The notes below the pieces were generated by a model. It searched no databases, was not told where the DNA came from, and was given only the letters and a program-made list of their open reading frames with translations. The position numbers and the translations under genes were made by a program. From the NCBI GenBank assembly GCA_027563935.2, contig CM050453.2, positions 14,598,611 through 14,662,610 on the forward strand: DNA of 64,000 nt, written 5' to 3'. This DNA comes from Costus lasius (lineage: Eukaryota; Streptophyta; Magnoliopsida; Zingiberales; Costaceae). Positions 19,981 through 30,218 of this stretch are shown piece after piece. Each line of letters begins with the position of its first letter. Position 1 is the stretch's first letter.

Positions 19981-22407
19981 CTACCTCTCTCTTTTGATTT
20001 TAAACATGTCAAGGGGAAGAAGGCGAGACCCAGGTCCAAATATTTCATACTTACTTCTTCCAAATGCCACAAAAGGCGAGAGTGAATTTTTCTTACTTAC
20101 ATCCTCCCACTTTAAATTGTCCCACCACACTTGCTCACAGTGGATCACTTTTAATTTGTTCATAGGAAATGGTAGGTTTTTGAGAAATAAGCAGTCTCGC
20201 ACCTCTATTTCCTCCAAGTAGGGGAAGTACAACGGTCTTTGTGAGATGCTTTTCAGTCCAGCCATAGAAAACAATGTCATCCTCCTAAGGCCAAAGCTCA
20301 AGGAATCCGAGATACCCTCGTCACTTATCAATTCCTCAATGGCATGACAATGAATTATCTTTAGAACTCTCAGGCTTGGCAATTGCAGAGCCCAATTCAC
20401 GTTCTTTAATTTAAACAATTTGCAAATGGTCAGCTCCTCAAGGTTGGGGAAGACTATTTGGGGTAGGAGTCCTTTCCACGTGATCTCTTCCAAATCCCAG
20501 AGACAATAAAATTCAAGATACTTCAAACATTCAAACCCACCCGCCTCTTCGTTCCCCTTGCTAATAAGTAATTCTTTCGATTCTGAATTTTGAATTTTCA
20601 GTTGTTCTACACTTTGCCTTGTGTTGCGGCTCTTCATGACATCGTCCAAAAGTCGGTTCAGACTGATTGAATCATAAAAGTGATCCACATTAAGTTGCCA
20701 TATCAACAACGCATGTTGTAGCGAGCACAAGCTCTGGAGGGCAGCTAGTGTCCTGATTTCAATGCTGATAGAAGATTTTGGGCATCCTTTCAAGCCCTCT
20801 AGCTCATCCCAGCAAACATTAGAATCCACGAGGCGACTTCCTATCAAATCCAACAATCTGAGAAACGACAGGTTGGATAGTGCTCCCTTTGCGACTGCGG
20901 TAAGATTGCCGGTGTATCTTAGAAACAAGTATTTGAGATTAACGAGGTTACCCAACTCTACTGGCAATTCTCTTATTGGAGTCTTGTTCAAGTTTAGATA
21001 TCGAAGCTCTGAAAGCATGCCAATCTCTTTTGGAATCTCTATGATTTTGGTATTATTGAGATCCAAGTATGTCAAGGAATGCATGGCTTGGATAAGAGTG
21101 CCACAAATCTCCTTTAGTTTCTTGTTGTGCTGCAGCATCAAAACCGAAACCTTTGAGCAAGTGGCGAGCTGGTTTGGTAGAGATGCAATGTTGTACATCA
21201 GCGACACTCGCTCTGCCTCGTGCCATCCCTCTTCTTTGGGCTCTTGACTCACTCTTACAATCCATTTGAACTTATCAGAGGCCACCCATAGTGCCATATC
21301 CCTAATCACGTCGTGCATCTTTACGTATTTCTCTTCACCATCGCTAGGCTTTAGCAAGAATGCGGCTTTCAGAATCTCAATGTGGGAGTGTCCCCTGTTG
21401 TAGACTTCATGGATCGTGCCTTCTACATCGATTAGGCCAAGGCCCATCCAGCATTCTATGAGTTCATCATTCTTGATCCAGCGGTATCCCGGCCACAGAG
21501 CACAGCTTAAGAGGCGAGCTCTCATGTCGTCATCCTCTAAGCTATCGTAGCTAATTTTGGAAGCAGAAAACAAGTGACCTGCTTCTTTCTCACCTGTGAT
21601 TTCTGGCATTTGCAACTGTTTCATCTGTGTCAGGGCATCGTTCCACTCCTCTGACGACTTCTTTGTTGACATGGCCTTGCCGATGATGATGAGAGCGAGA
21701 GGGACGCCGGCGCACTCTTCGGCAATTTTATTTGCTTCAATTTCTGCATCTGATCCAATAGTATCTTCACCGGCATTCCTTCGGAAGAGCTCCATAGCAG
21801 GCTTTGGCTCCAAGCATTTGATTTCTATCTTCATGCCAGCATTCATATTGCTTAATACTTGCTCGTTGCGCGTGGTGAACACAACGAACTTGCGGTTCTG
21901 CTTTCGTTGCTTCGGCACCGTCGCACGTGCCATCCCCAACTTTGTCAGATCAAGAGGTGCCCAAAGGTCATCGAGAAGTAACAAGCAATCATGTTGCTCC
22001 ATCGTGTCAAATAGCTTAGTGGAACGGTCTTTTTCAGTATTGTCCTCCTGAAATGTACATTGCCCCCTAGCTATGTCCATCTGAAGCCTCTCCATTTTGC
22101 ATTCTTTGGTGGCCACCGCCAAGATGACACGATCAAATTTGGTGCCAACATCTTTATGGTTCTTGATGCTACGCAAGAGGGTGGTCTTGCCAACTCCGGC
22201 CATGCCATAGACGCCTATGACCCCAGCCTTTGCACTAGTAATGTGGCCTAGAATCATCGCCATGCACTCTTCTATCCCAACCTTAACCTTTGAAAGTGAA
22301 GTGGAAATCTGCTCGACCGCTAGGGGCACCAAATCTGATAAAGAAATTGGTAAATAAAAGATGATTAAATATAGAAAGATAACAAAAAGATTAAGATATA
22401 GCTTCAT
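19981..22407 (-). CDS. NBS-LRR receptor unit 2 (CC domain missing), copy A
   Basis: An open frame of 808 codons. The real exon probably starts at 22334, after the acceptor TTTATCAG; the hydrophobic residues before it look like translated intron. Nucleotide-binding motifs in order: P-loop GMAGVGKTTLL (about 67), kinase 2 LLLLDDLW, RNBS-B FVVFTTR, GLPL-like GVPLALIIIG, RNBS-D-like LLSCALWPG, and MHD as KMHDVIRDMALW. About 14 leucine-rich repeats follow. No coiled coil lies before the P-loop. NLRs of this class switch between ADP and ATP states to trigger defence. The frame ends in DMFKIKRER at a good donor sequence (AG|GTAGGT). It starts 55 bp after the stop of unit 1, so an independent promoter is hard to place. 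Confidence 0.85.
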   Translation of the reverse strand: MKLYLNLFVIFLYLIIFYLPISLSDLVPLAVEQISTSLSKVKVGIEECMAMILGHITSAKAGVIGVYGMAGVGKTTLLRSIKNHKDVGTKFDRVILAVATKECKMERLQMDIARGQCTFQEDNTEKDRSTKLFDTMEQHDCLLLLDDLWAPLDLTKLGMARATVPKQRKQNRKFVVFTTRNEQVLSNMNAGMKIEIKCLEPKPAMELFRRNAGEDTIGSDAEIEANKIAEECAGVPLALIIIGKAMSTKKSSEEWNDALTQMKQLQMPEITGEKEAGHLFSASKISYDSLEDDDMRARLLSCALWPGYRWIKNDELIECWMGLGLIDVEGTIHEVYNRGHSHIEILKAAFLLKPSDGEEKYVKMHDVIRDMALWVASDKFKWIVRVSQEPKEEGWHEAERVSLMYNIASLPNQLATCSKVSVLMLQHNKKLKEICGTLIQAMHSLTYLDLNNTKIIEIPKEIGMLSELRYLNLNKTPIRELPVELGNLVNLKYLFLRYTGNLTAVAKGALSNLSFLRLLDLIGSRLVDSNVCWDELEGLKGCPKSSISIEIRTLAALQSLCSLQHALLIWQLNVDHFYDSISLNRLLDDVMKSRNTRQSVEQLKIQNSESKELLISKGNEEAGGFECLKYLEFYCLWDLEEITWKGLLPQIVFPNLEELTICKLFKLKNVNWALQLPSLRVLKIIHCHAIEELISDEGISDSLSFGLRRMTLFSMAGLKSISQRPLYFPYLEEIEVRDCLFLKNLPFPMNKLKVIHCEQVWWDNLKWEDVSKKNSLSPFVAFGRSKYEIFGPGSRLLPLDMFKIKRER

Positions 22408-22492
22408 AAATTGGCAAAAAGAGATGATAAAAATAAAATGATTAAAATAATAGACAGAGAAATTAAATCAACATGCATAAGAGAGGAGAAAA
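22335..22492 (-). other. Intron-like spacer between the two CNL units (copy A)
   Basis: About 158 bp of T-rich (minus-strand) sequence bounded by a donor GAGAG|GTTTTC inside the end of unit 1 and an acceptor TTTATCAG before unit 2. Splicing at exactly these sites would put unit 2 out of frame (phase 2 donor, phase 1 acceptor) and stop soon after. An in-frame join needs a weaker donor, GG|GTCTTG at 22528/22527. The spacer is conserved in copy B (62091 to about 62248), but that weaker donor is not. Confidence 0.45.
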
Positions 22493-25243
22493 CCTCTCCC
22501 TCAACAGAGATTTTGACATGTCAAGACCCAATGCATCATACTTACTTCTTCCAAACACCACAAGAGGCGAGAGTGAATTTTTGATGCTTACATCCTCCCA
22601 CTCTAAATTGTCCCACCAGCCTTGCTCACATTTGATCACTTTTAATCTATTCCCAAAAGATGGCAGCTTTTTGAGAAGTGGACAATTTTGCACCTCTATT
22701 TTCTCCAAGTTTGGAAAGTACAACCGTCTACATGAGATCCTTTCCAATTTCTCCATTCCAAATAATTTCATCCTCCTAAGGCCAACGCTACCCTCATCAC
22801 TTATCAATTCAACCATTTCATCACTTATCAATTCCACCATTCCATCACAATTTTCTATGCCCAGAACAATCAGGCTTGGCAATTGAAGAACCCAATTTAC
22901 ATTCTTCAATTTTGGGCACCAGTTAATTCTCAGCTCGCGAAGGTTGGGGAAGACTATTTGAGGTAGGACTTCTTTCCACTTGATCTCTTCCAATGGAAAG
23001 AGACTATAGAGATAAAGATACTTCAAACATTCAAGCCTACCAGATTCTTCGTTCCCCTTGCTAATAAGTAATTCTTTTATTGGTGAATAACAAATTTCCA
23101 GTTGCGCCATGCTCCTTGTGTTGGGGCTCTTCATGATATTGTCCAAAAGTTGGTTCAGATTGGCTGAATCGACGTGGATTTCCACTCTGAGCCGCCATAT
23201 CGACACATGTTGTAGCGAGTACAAACGCTGGAGGGTAGCTGCTTCCCGGATCTCAATGCCGATAGAAGATTTCGGGCATCCTTTTAAGCCCTCCAGCTCA
23301 TCCCAGCAAACACTACAATGCACGAGCCTACTTCGTCTCAAATCCAACAATCTGAGCAACGCCAGGTTGGATATTGCTCCCTTGGCGACTGTGGTAAGAT
23401 TGAAAGTGTATCTTAAAAACAAATATTTGAGCTTAACGAGGTAACCCAACTCTGCTGGCAATTCTCTTATTGGAGTCCCGTTCAAGTTTAGATATTGGAG
23501 CTCCGAAAGCATGCCAATCTCCTTTGGAATTTCTTCAATTCCGGTGTTATTGAGATCCAAGTATGTCAAGGAAGGCATGGCTTGGACAAGAGTCCCACGA
23601 ATCTCTTTTAGTTCTTCGTTGCACTGCAGCATCAACACCGAAACCTTTGAACAAGTGGAGAGCTGGTTTGGTAGAGATGCAATGTCGTTGTACATCAGCG
23701 ACAGTCTCTCTGCTTCGACCCATCGCTCTTCTTCAAGCACGCTGCTCGCTGCAACTCCAGCACTTACGATCCATTTGAATTTTTTCTTGTCGCAATCGTT
23801 GGCCATCCATAGCGCCATGTCCCTAATCACATCATGCATCTTTACTGCTCTCTCTTCATCATTGCCAGGCTCCAGCAAGCATGCGGCTTTTAGAGTCTCA
23901 ATGTGGGAGAGCCCCATGTCGTAAGCTTCATGGATCGCGCCTTCTTCATTGATTAGGCCGAGTCCCATCCAACACTCTATGAGTTTTTTTTTCTTGATCG
24001 AGTGATCTTCTGGCCACAGAGCGCAACTCAAGAGGCAGGCTCTCATTTCGTCATCCTGTAACATGTCGTAGCTAAGTTTGAAGGCAGAAAACATAGGGTC
24101 TTTTTCATTCTCACCCGTGATTTGTGGCATCTGCGAATGCTTCATCAATCTCAACGCACAGCTCCACTCTTCCCACAAATTCTTTCTAGACATAGCCACA
24201 CCAACAGTGATGAGGGCGAGAGGGAGGCCGGCGCACTTTTTGGCAATTTGACGTGCAATGTGCTCGATTCCAGGATCAGATCCAATAGGACCACTGGCCT
24301 TGCTCCGGAAGAGCTCCCACGCCTCCTGTGTCTCCAAGCATTTGATTTTCATGTCTTTGCTTGTGTTCATGCCGCCGCATACTCGCAAGTAACGTGTGGT
24401 GATCACCACCACCTTGCGTTTCAGCTCTCCATGCCCCGACGATGCATTAACCATCCCCAACTTTTTCAGATCAAGGGACTCCCACAGGTCATCGAGAAGC
24501 AACAAGCAGTTCTTGTTCTTCAAGAAGTCGTAAAGCTTATTGGCACGGCCTTCTGCGCTATCGTTCTGCTTCAGACGTAGCCCCAACCATTTAGCTATGT
24601 CCTTCTGAAGCTTCTCCATTTTGCATTCTTTGGAGGCTACAGCCCAGATGACATGATCAAACTTGGTAGCAATATCTCTGTGGTTGTTGATGCTCTTCAA
24701 GAGGGTCGTCTTGCCAGCTCCACCCATGCCATAGATGCCTATGACCTCAATAGCATTTGCACTAGCGATGTAGCCCAGAATCTCACTCTTGTACCCTTCC
24801 ATGCCAAATGTTGAATCTGAGATGGGAATCTCCACTACCGCCGGGGGTGGCGGCTTAATGGAGACGAGAGTAGCATCTGCTCGTGTCATCAAATTATCTA
24901 TCGTTTTCATCCTCTTGGCCACACTCCGGTTGATCGAGTAGAAGTTCCATGACCAACCGCCTAGACGAAACCTGCTCTCGAAGTCCTGTTTGGTGGCTGT
25001 TGCTTCGCCTTTTGATTCCTCCACCTCTTTCAGCCACTGTTGTACTTGACAGGTCGGGATCTCCCCCTCGAGCTGAGCCCGACTGATGCTGTTATTGGTG
25101 TCATCCACTTTGGCCTGCAAATTAGCCATGGCCACTTCCAATTCTTCAATTTGACGTTTAGGCCTGCGGAGGTGCTTCAGTTCTCCCGCCGCAGCATCGC
25201 ATATCATGCTTACGAATGGACTAAGGACTTCAGAAAAGCTCAT
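22463..25243 (-). CDS. CC-NBS-LRR disease-resistance receptor, unit 1, copy A (intact)
   Basis: A 926-codon frame from the Met of MSFSEVLSPF. This start was chosen over one 25 codons upstream because it lines up with the MGFWVLLPPF start of the CNL at 28644. Residues 1-130 form the coiled coil, with helices rich in Glu/Lys. NB-ARC follows: P-loop GMGGAGKTTLLK (about 172), RNBS-A FDHVIWAVASKE, LLLLDDLWE, VVVITTR, GLPLALITVG, LLSCALWPEDHS, and KMHDVIRDMALW (MHD). About 14 LRRs complete it. The protein is of the RPS2/RPS5 type, intracellular, and monitors pathogen effectors or their host targets. No lesion seen. A tandem 8-residue duplication (MVELISDE twice) lies in the LRR at about 22797-22850. 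Confidence 0.92.
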   Translation of the reverse strand: MSFSEVLSPFVSMICDAAAGELKHLRRPKRQIEELEVAMANLQAKVDDTNNSISRAQLEGEIPTCQVQQWLKEVEESKGEATATKQDFESRFRLGGWSWNFYSINRSVAKRMKTIDNLMTRADATLVSIKPPPPAVVEIPISDSTFGMEGYKSEILGYIASANAIEVIGIYGMGGAGKTTLLKSINNHRDIATKFDHVIWAVASKECKMEKLQKDIAKWLGLRLKQNDSAEGRANKLYDFLKNKNCLLLLDDLWESLDLKKLGMVNASSGHGELKRKVVVITTRYLRVCGGMNTSKDMKIKCLETQEAWELFRSKASGPIGSDPGIEHIARQIAKKCAGLPLALITVGVAMSRKNLWEEWSCALRLMKHSQMPQITGENEKDPMFSAFKLSYDMLQDDEMRACLLSCALWPEDHSIKKKKLIECWMGLGLINEEGAIHEAYDMGLSHIETLKAACLLEPGNDEERAVKMHDVIRDMALWMANDCDKKKFKWIVSAGVAASSVLEEERWVEAERLSLMYNDIASLPNQLSTCSKVSVLMLQCNEELKEIRGTLVQAMPSLTYLDLNNTGIEEIPKEIGMLSELQYLNLNGTPIRELPAELGYLVKLKYLFLRYTFNLTTVAKGAISNLALLRLLDLRRSRLVHCSVCWDELEGLKGCPKSSIGIEIREAATLQRLYSLQHVSIWRLRVEIHVDSANLNQLLDNIMKSPNTRSMAQLEICYSPIKELLISKGNEESGRLECLKYLYLYSLFPLEEIKWKEVLPQIVFPNLRELRINWCPKLKNVNWVLQLPSLIVLGIENCDGMVELISDEMVELISDEGSVGLRRMKLFGMEKLERISCRRLYFPNLEKIEVQNCPLLKKLPSFGNRLKVIKCEQGWWDNLEWEDVSIKNSLSPLVVFGRSKYDALGLDMSKSLLRERFSPLLCMLI

Positions 25244-26740
25244 GGTTGAACAACGGGGAAGAACCGTTGGAGGAGTCTGTTCAGGAAAGAGTTGGAGGCG
25301 AACTGGCGAAGGAAGCAATAATGCACTACGCTAGCTTTGGAGGAAGTACTTTTCTTCTCTGCAAATTGGACTCTGATTGGTCAGTAGTCTATCCATACGC
25401 ATTGATTATTTGTCCACTACCTTTGAAACGTTTCACTGCACTTTTGCAATAATGCACTTAGATGCATCACTAGTCAAGTCAACTTGAATCGGCTTAGCTT
25501 AAATTCCCTACATGCATGAGAATATGAGATGCATCACTGTTCTCATTAATTCCCTTGGACATCAATCCAAGCCTCAATTCTTATCTTTTAGGTTGAAAGG
25601 TCTTCCTAGAGATGAGGAAATCCTTAGAACTAAGGCCCATAAAACTTCTAAACAGGTACCCGCTTAAGTAAAGAAAAAATGAAAAATTTTATCCCTTAAA
25701 ATGCATATTGAGATGTGGAATAAATGTTATATGCGACTGCACTGTGGTGCGGTGCCCGCATCCACCATTCTAAAAGAGTTACTATAGCTTCAGAATACCC
25801 ATCTTTCTCTCATGTTACTACAACATATTTAATTCAAATATTCTTGCATTTTTTTTAGCATCAATTAATATTAACAAACATAACTTTTACATATTAGTTT
25901 TTTATGAAAAGCTGATTAAAACAATCCAAAATTGCAAATGGCTTTCATATTGGTTAATGTTGCCTATAATTAAATAAGAGTTTTAATTTGTTAATTGCAC
26001 TGTTAATTTATTTCATGCAAAAGCTTGTAGCTAAAGAGATTAGTAAAATTTGGCACAGTCCACCAGTCCACTTTAGCCTTAGAGGAAATAGATTTCTAAT
26101 TTGCGAATTGGATGCTGATTGGCCACCAGTCCACCAATATGCATTCGCTATTTGTCCACTGGCTTGGAAACTTATTGTTGCAATAATAATAGTAGCTCTG
26201 CCGACAACTGGTTAGTTTGAAATTTTATTTTATTTCTTCCCCACCAGTATGCATGTAAGAAGACGACGACCACAGAAGCTGGATTAGTCTAAACTCATAA
26301 GCTGTCTGCTCGTTCACAAGATAACTTTCAGCATCACATGAAAATATTAAAATTGAAACTAAAATAATAAAATAGAAAAATTACCCCTTGCACTGCAACT
26401 GCTGCGCTCCGTACATGCCGGCCCTCTGCCTCCCATGTGTTCAAAGCATCATCTCCTCAAAGGCGTGCGCTGGAATTGAATGATTTGGAAAGCTCAGAAA
26501 TTCATCTTTTTCTACTCATTGTCCTTGCTCTTTGTTCGGTGGCAGGGGAGGCAAGAACGTTACTGTCTACCTACCATGGTCGTCTGTGCTATCGTCTGGC
26601 TTCGAAACTTATTGTTGCAATAATAATAGTAGGCTCTGCATGTAAGAAGACAACCACAGAAGCTAGATTGGTATAAGCTCATAAGCTCCTTTACAAGACC
26701 ACTTTTGGCATCAAATGGAAATATTAAAATTGAAACCAAA
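25244..26740 (-). promoter_or_regulatory. 5' flank of CNL unit 1, plus a second decayed flank copy
   Basis: The first 200 bp (25244-25440) match the upstream region of the CNL at 28644 (GGGGAAGA, a GGAAGCAATAATGCACT-type stretch, and a TGATTGG CCAAT-box-like motif on the plus strand). A second copy of the distal part lies at 26040-26310 and a third partial one at 26437-26690. No gene in this stretch; small ORFs are chance. It is probably the promoter and 5' leader of unit 1 with repeated relics behind it. Confidence 0.5.
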
Positions 26741-27276
26741 ATAATAAAATATTGAGACAAATACAATCTGATAAATCATACAGACACAATTGACGTGATG
26801 GAACGAAAAAATCAAATGCGTTCGCGTAGAGGGACCCCTATCTTTGACTCTTTCCCCGTGTGATATATCGTGACATCTCCTAAATGTATTTCTATTATGT
26901 AAAGGTATATATAAGATTTCAAGAGAACTAATTGTAAAATTTAACAACTTGTAGTTTTTTTTTTAAAAAAAAACCACCAATTTGAGTCTTAAGATCATAT
27001 TTTTCACCCGATTTTACTATTCAAAACACTCAATTTGGCTTTACCTCTCTCCTTTGCTTGGGACAATGGTGATCTAACTCTTCTCTCTTCTATTTTCATT
27101 AGCAAACGATATTGTTCCACCATGTTTTCCTATGAAGCAATCACACACTCACATTTTTCCAATTCCTTTCTCGACATTTAGGTGACCTAGAAATTAACTT
27201 TTATATTGTTAACCCTTATTAATTCGTATAGTTAAGTTGTTTTTAATTCAATTGTTGTAAGTTTTGTGGGAGGAAT
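26740..27276. repeat. CNL-flank repeat module, copy 1
   Basis: Module marked by CACAATTGACGTGATGG (26786) and AGGTGACCTAGAAATTAAC (about 27180). Related copies occur at 28940-30950, 31880-33200 and 37520-40800. Here it directly abuts the broken end of the truncated CNL at 27276/27277, so it replaced the LRR half of that gene. Confidence 0.65.
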
Positions 27277-28644
27277 CAGCAAGCATGCGGCTTCTAGGGT
27301 CTCAATATGGGAGGAACCCTTGTTGTAAGTTTTGTGGATCTCGCCTTCTTCATGGATTAGGCCGAGTCCCATCCAGCACTCTATGATTTCTTCTTTCTTG
27401 ATCGAGTGATCTTCCGGCCACAAAGTGCAGCTCAAGAGGCAGCCTCTCAATTCGTCATCCTGTAACATGTCGTAGCTAAGTTTGAAGGCAGAAAACATGA
27501 GGTCTTCTTCCTTCTTACCCGTGACTTGTGGTATCTGTGAATGCTTCATCAATGTCAACGCATTGTTCCATGCCTCCCACTTCTTTCTAGACAAGGCCAT
27601 GCCGACTGTGATGAGAGCGAGAGGGAGGCCGGCGCACTCTTCGGCAATTTGACGTGCGATGTGCTTGATTCCAGGATCAGATCCAATAGCATCACTGGCC
27701 TTGCTCTGGAAGAGCTCCCACGCCTTCTCTTTCTCCAAGCATTTGATTTGCATCTCTCTGCTGGTGTTCATGTCGCCGCATACTTGCACGGAACGAGTGG
27801 TGAACACCACGACCTTTCGCTTCTCCTGTCCTTGCCCCTGCGATGTATTAACCATCCCCAACATTGCTAGATCGAGCTGCTCCCACAGGTCGTCGAGAAG
27901 CAACAAGCAGTTCTTGTTCTTCAAGAAGTCATAAAGTTCAGCGGCACGGCCGTCTGTGCTACCGCCCTTCTTCAGATGTACCCCCAACCATTCAGCTATG
28001 TCCTTCTGAAGCTTCTCTATTTTGCATTCTCTGGAGGCTACAGCCCAGATGACATGATCAAACTTGGTAGCAATATCTTTGTGGTTGTTGATGCTCTTCA
28101 AGAGGGTCGTCTTGCCAACTCCACCCATGCCATAGACGCCTATGACCTCAATAGCATTTGGACTAGCGATGTAGCCCAGAATCTCATTCTCGTACTCTTT
28201 CATGCCAACTGTTGGATCTGAGATGGGAATCTCCACTACCGCCGAGGGTGGCGGCTTTATGGTGATCTGAATAGCATCTGCTCGTGTAATCAAATTATCT
28301 TTCTTTTTCATCCTCTTGGCCACTCTCCGGTTGACCGAGAAGCAGTTCCACGACCAACCACATAGACAACGCCAGTTCTCGAAGTCCTGTTCGGTGGCTG
28401 CTGCTTTGCCTTTTAAATTCTTCACCTCCTCCAGCCACAGTTCTATTGGTTTGGTTGGGATCTCCCCCTGGAGCTCGGCCAGACGGATTTTGTCGTTGAT
28501 GTCCTCCTCTTTGGCACTCAATTCAGTTATGGCCTTTTTCAATTTTTCAATGCGAGGTTTAGGCCTGCGGAGGTGCCTCAGTTCTCCCGCCGCAGCATCC
28601 AATATCTTGGTTAGGAATGGAGGAAGTAATACCCAAAAGCCCAT
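27277..28644 (-). pseudogene. CC-NBS receptor truncated before MHD and LRR
   Basis: The start is taken as MGFWVLLPPF, by alignment with the intact CNL. Coiled coil (residues 1-125), P-loop GMGGVGKTTLL, kinase 2 LLLLDDLWEQ, RNBS-B VVVFTTR, GLPLALITVG, and the RNBS-D block LLSCTLWPEDHS are all present. Identity with the CNL at 62219-64000 ends after LEAACLL at 27277; the remaining codons to a stop at 27232 are non-CNL flank sequence. MHD and all LRRs are lost. It could still make a CC-NB protein, but the sharp break into a repeat marks it as a truncated gene. Confidence 0.85.
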
Positions 28645-28940
28645 GGTTGACAACGGGGAAGAGCCTTTGGAGGAGGAGGACGTTGAGGAAAGAGTCGGAG
28701 GCGAACTGGGGAAGGAAGCACTGCACTTTAGCGTTGGAGGAAATACATTTCTAATCTGCGAATCGGACGCTGATTGGCCACTAGTCCACCAATATGCATT
28801 CGCTATTTGCCCACTGGCTTGGAAACTTATTGTTGCAATAATTAGAAGTTCTGCTGACAACTGGCTAGTTTGAAATTTTATTTAATTGTTTTTCCACCAG
28901 AATGCATGTAAGAAGACGACGACCTCAGAAGCTAGATTGG
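28645..28940 (-). promoter_or_regulatory. 5' flank of the truncated CNL
   Basis: Closely matches the upstream sequence of unit 1 (25244-25440) and the orphan flank at 26040-26310, including the CTGATTGGCCA block at 28770. Such conservation suggests promoter and 5' leader. No gene seen. Confidence 0.5.
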
Positions 28941-29298
28941 TATAAGCTCATAATGAAACATTAAAATTGAAACCAAAATAATGAAATATTGAGACAAAAA
29001 CAATCTGATAAATCATAAAGACACAATTGACGTGATGGAAGGAAAAAAATGAATGCGTTCGCGTAGAGGGACCCGATCTTTGACTCTTTCCCGTATGATA
29101 TATCATGACATGTTGTAAATGTATTTCTACTATATAAGGGTATATATAAAATTGCAAGGGAACTAATTGTAAAATTTAACAACTTATAGCTTTTTTTAAA
29201 AAAAAAACCCACCAATTTGAGGCTTGAGATCATATTTTTCATCCGATTTTGGTATTGAACAACACTGTTTCGTTCAATTTGGCTTTACTCCTCTTCTT
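28941..29298. repeat. CNL-flank repeat module, copy 2, left part
   Basis: Contains the ACACAATTGACGTGATGG marker at 29021. Interrupted at 29298 by a hAT element and resumes at 30219. Confidence 0.65.
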
Positions 29299-30210
29299 TA
29301 GGGCTGGCAATTTGGTCATCGAGTATCGGGTACCCGACCCGTTTACATCGGGTTCGGGGTACCCGGTTACGTAAACGGGACGGATATGGGTTTAGGTTAT
29401 ATAACCCGTGTTGGGTTCGGGTAGGGTTCGGGTTTGATCCTTCGGGTACCTGAAACCCGAACCCGATTATATATTGATTTTAATTTTAAATAACTTATAA
29501 TATTATATCCTAATTAAATTGAATTAAATTTAATTCATATATCGTTATCGTTGAACTTGCTATATATGTTGTCGAACTTGGTTATATATGAACCAGTTCA
29601 ACGATCTATATAGCAAGTTCGACAATAATTTTTGTTGAACTTGCTATATATATCGTCGAACTTGCTATAAAATTTTGTAGTTTATTTTTTTATAAATATA
29701 TTTATTAAGCTGAAAGCCTGAAACAATTATGTCATATATATTGTATAATTTATATTATATTTTCGGTAATTTACCGAATTTACCAAAAAATTTTTGGTAA
29801 ATTCGCTTCGGTAGGAATTCGGTATTTTAGTAATTCGGTTCGGTTTCGGTTTCTGAAAATTTGGTATAAAAATTTTCGGTAATTTTAATTCGGTAAATTC
29901 GGTATCAGTTAATACCGAATGCTTCCCCTAACTCTAGCAAATTAATAATTTTTGGGTCGGGTACCCATTATGTAGGTTGGGTACCCGCATTTAAGGTTAA
30001 ATGCGGGTACCCATTTAAATTTATAAATTAATTTTTTTTAAATGTAGATAGGTACCCGCGGGTACCCGTTTAATTACCCGATTCGAGGTCGGGTTGAGCA
30101 CTAAGATACTCAACTCGGGTTTGGGTCGGGTTCGGGTACCGGGTAATATTATTCGGGTCGGGGTTGGGTAGTTACGTAAAATTCCGGAACCCTACCCATT
30201 GCCAGCTCTA
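29299..30210. mobile_element. Non-autonomous hAT element (912 bp), 8-bp target duplication
   Basis: Ends are TAGGGCTGGCAAT and ATTGCCAGCTCTA, inverted repeats with one mismatch. The flanking 8 bp are CTCTTCTT on both sides (29291-29298 and 30211-30218), as expected for hAT transposition. Paralogous flank modules at about 27045 and 32185 show the unfilled site. The inside has GGGTACCCG- and TTCGGTAAATTCGGT-type repeats and no transposase. A cluster of GTTGAACTTGCTATATA repeats in both orientations lies at 29550-29680. Confidence 0.9.
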
Positions 30211-30218
30211 CTCTTCTT

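Noticed and set aside
16592..22334. Splicing of NLR unit 2 into the L15 exons
   Set aside because: The donor is phase 2 and the first L15 exon is phase 0, so the join would shift the frame.
19994..24580. Plus-strand ORFs of 75-160 codons opposite the NLR genes
   Set aside because: They are antisense shadows of the NB-ARC and LRR coding sequence; no domain and no codon logic of their own.
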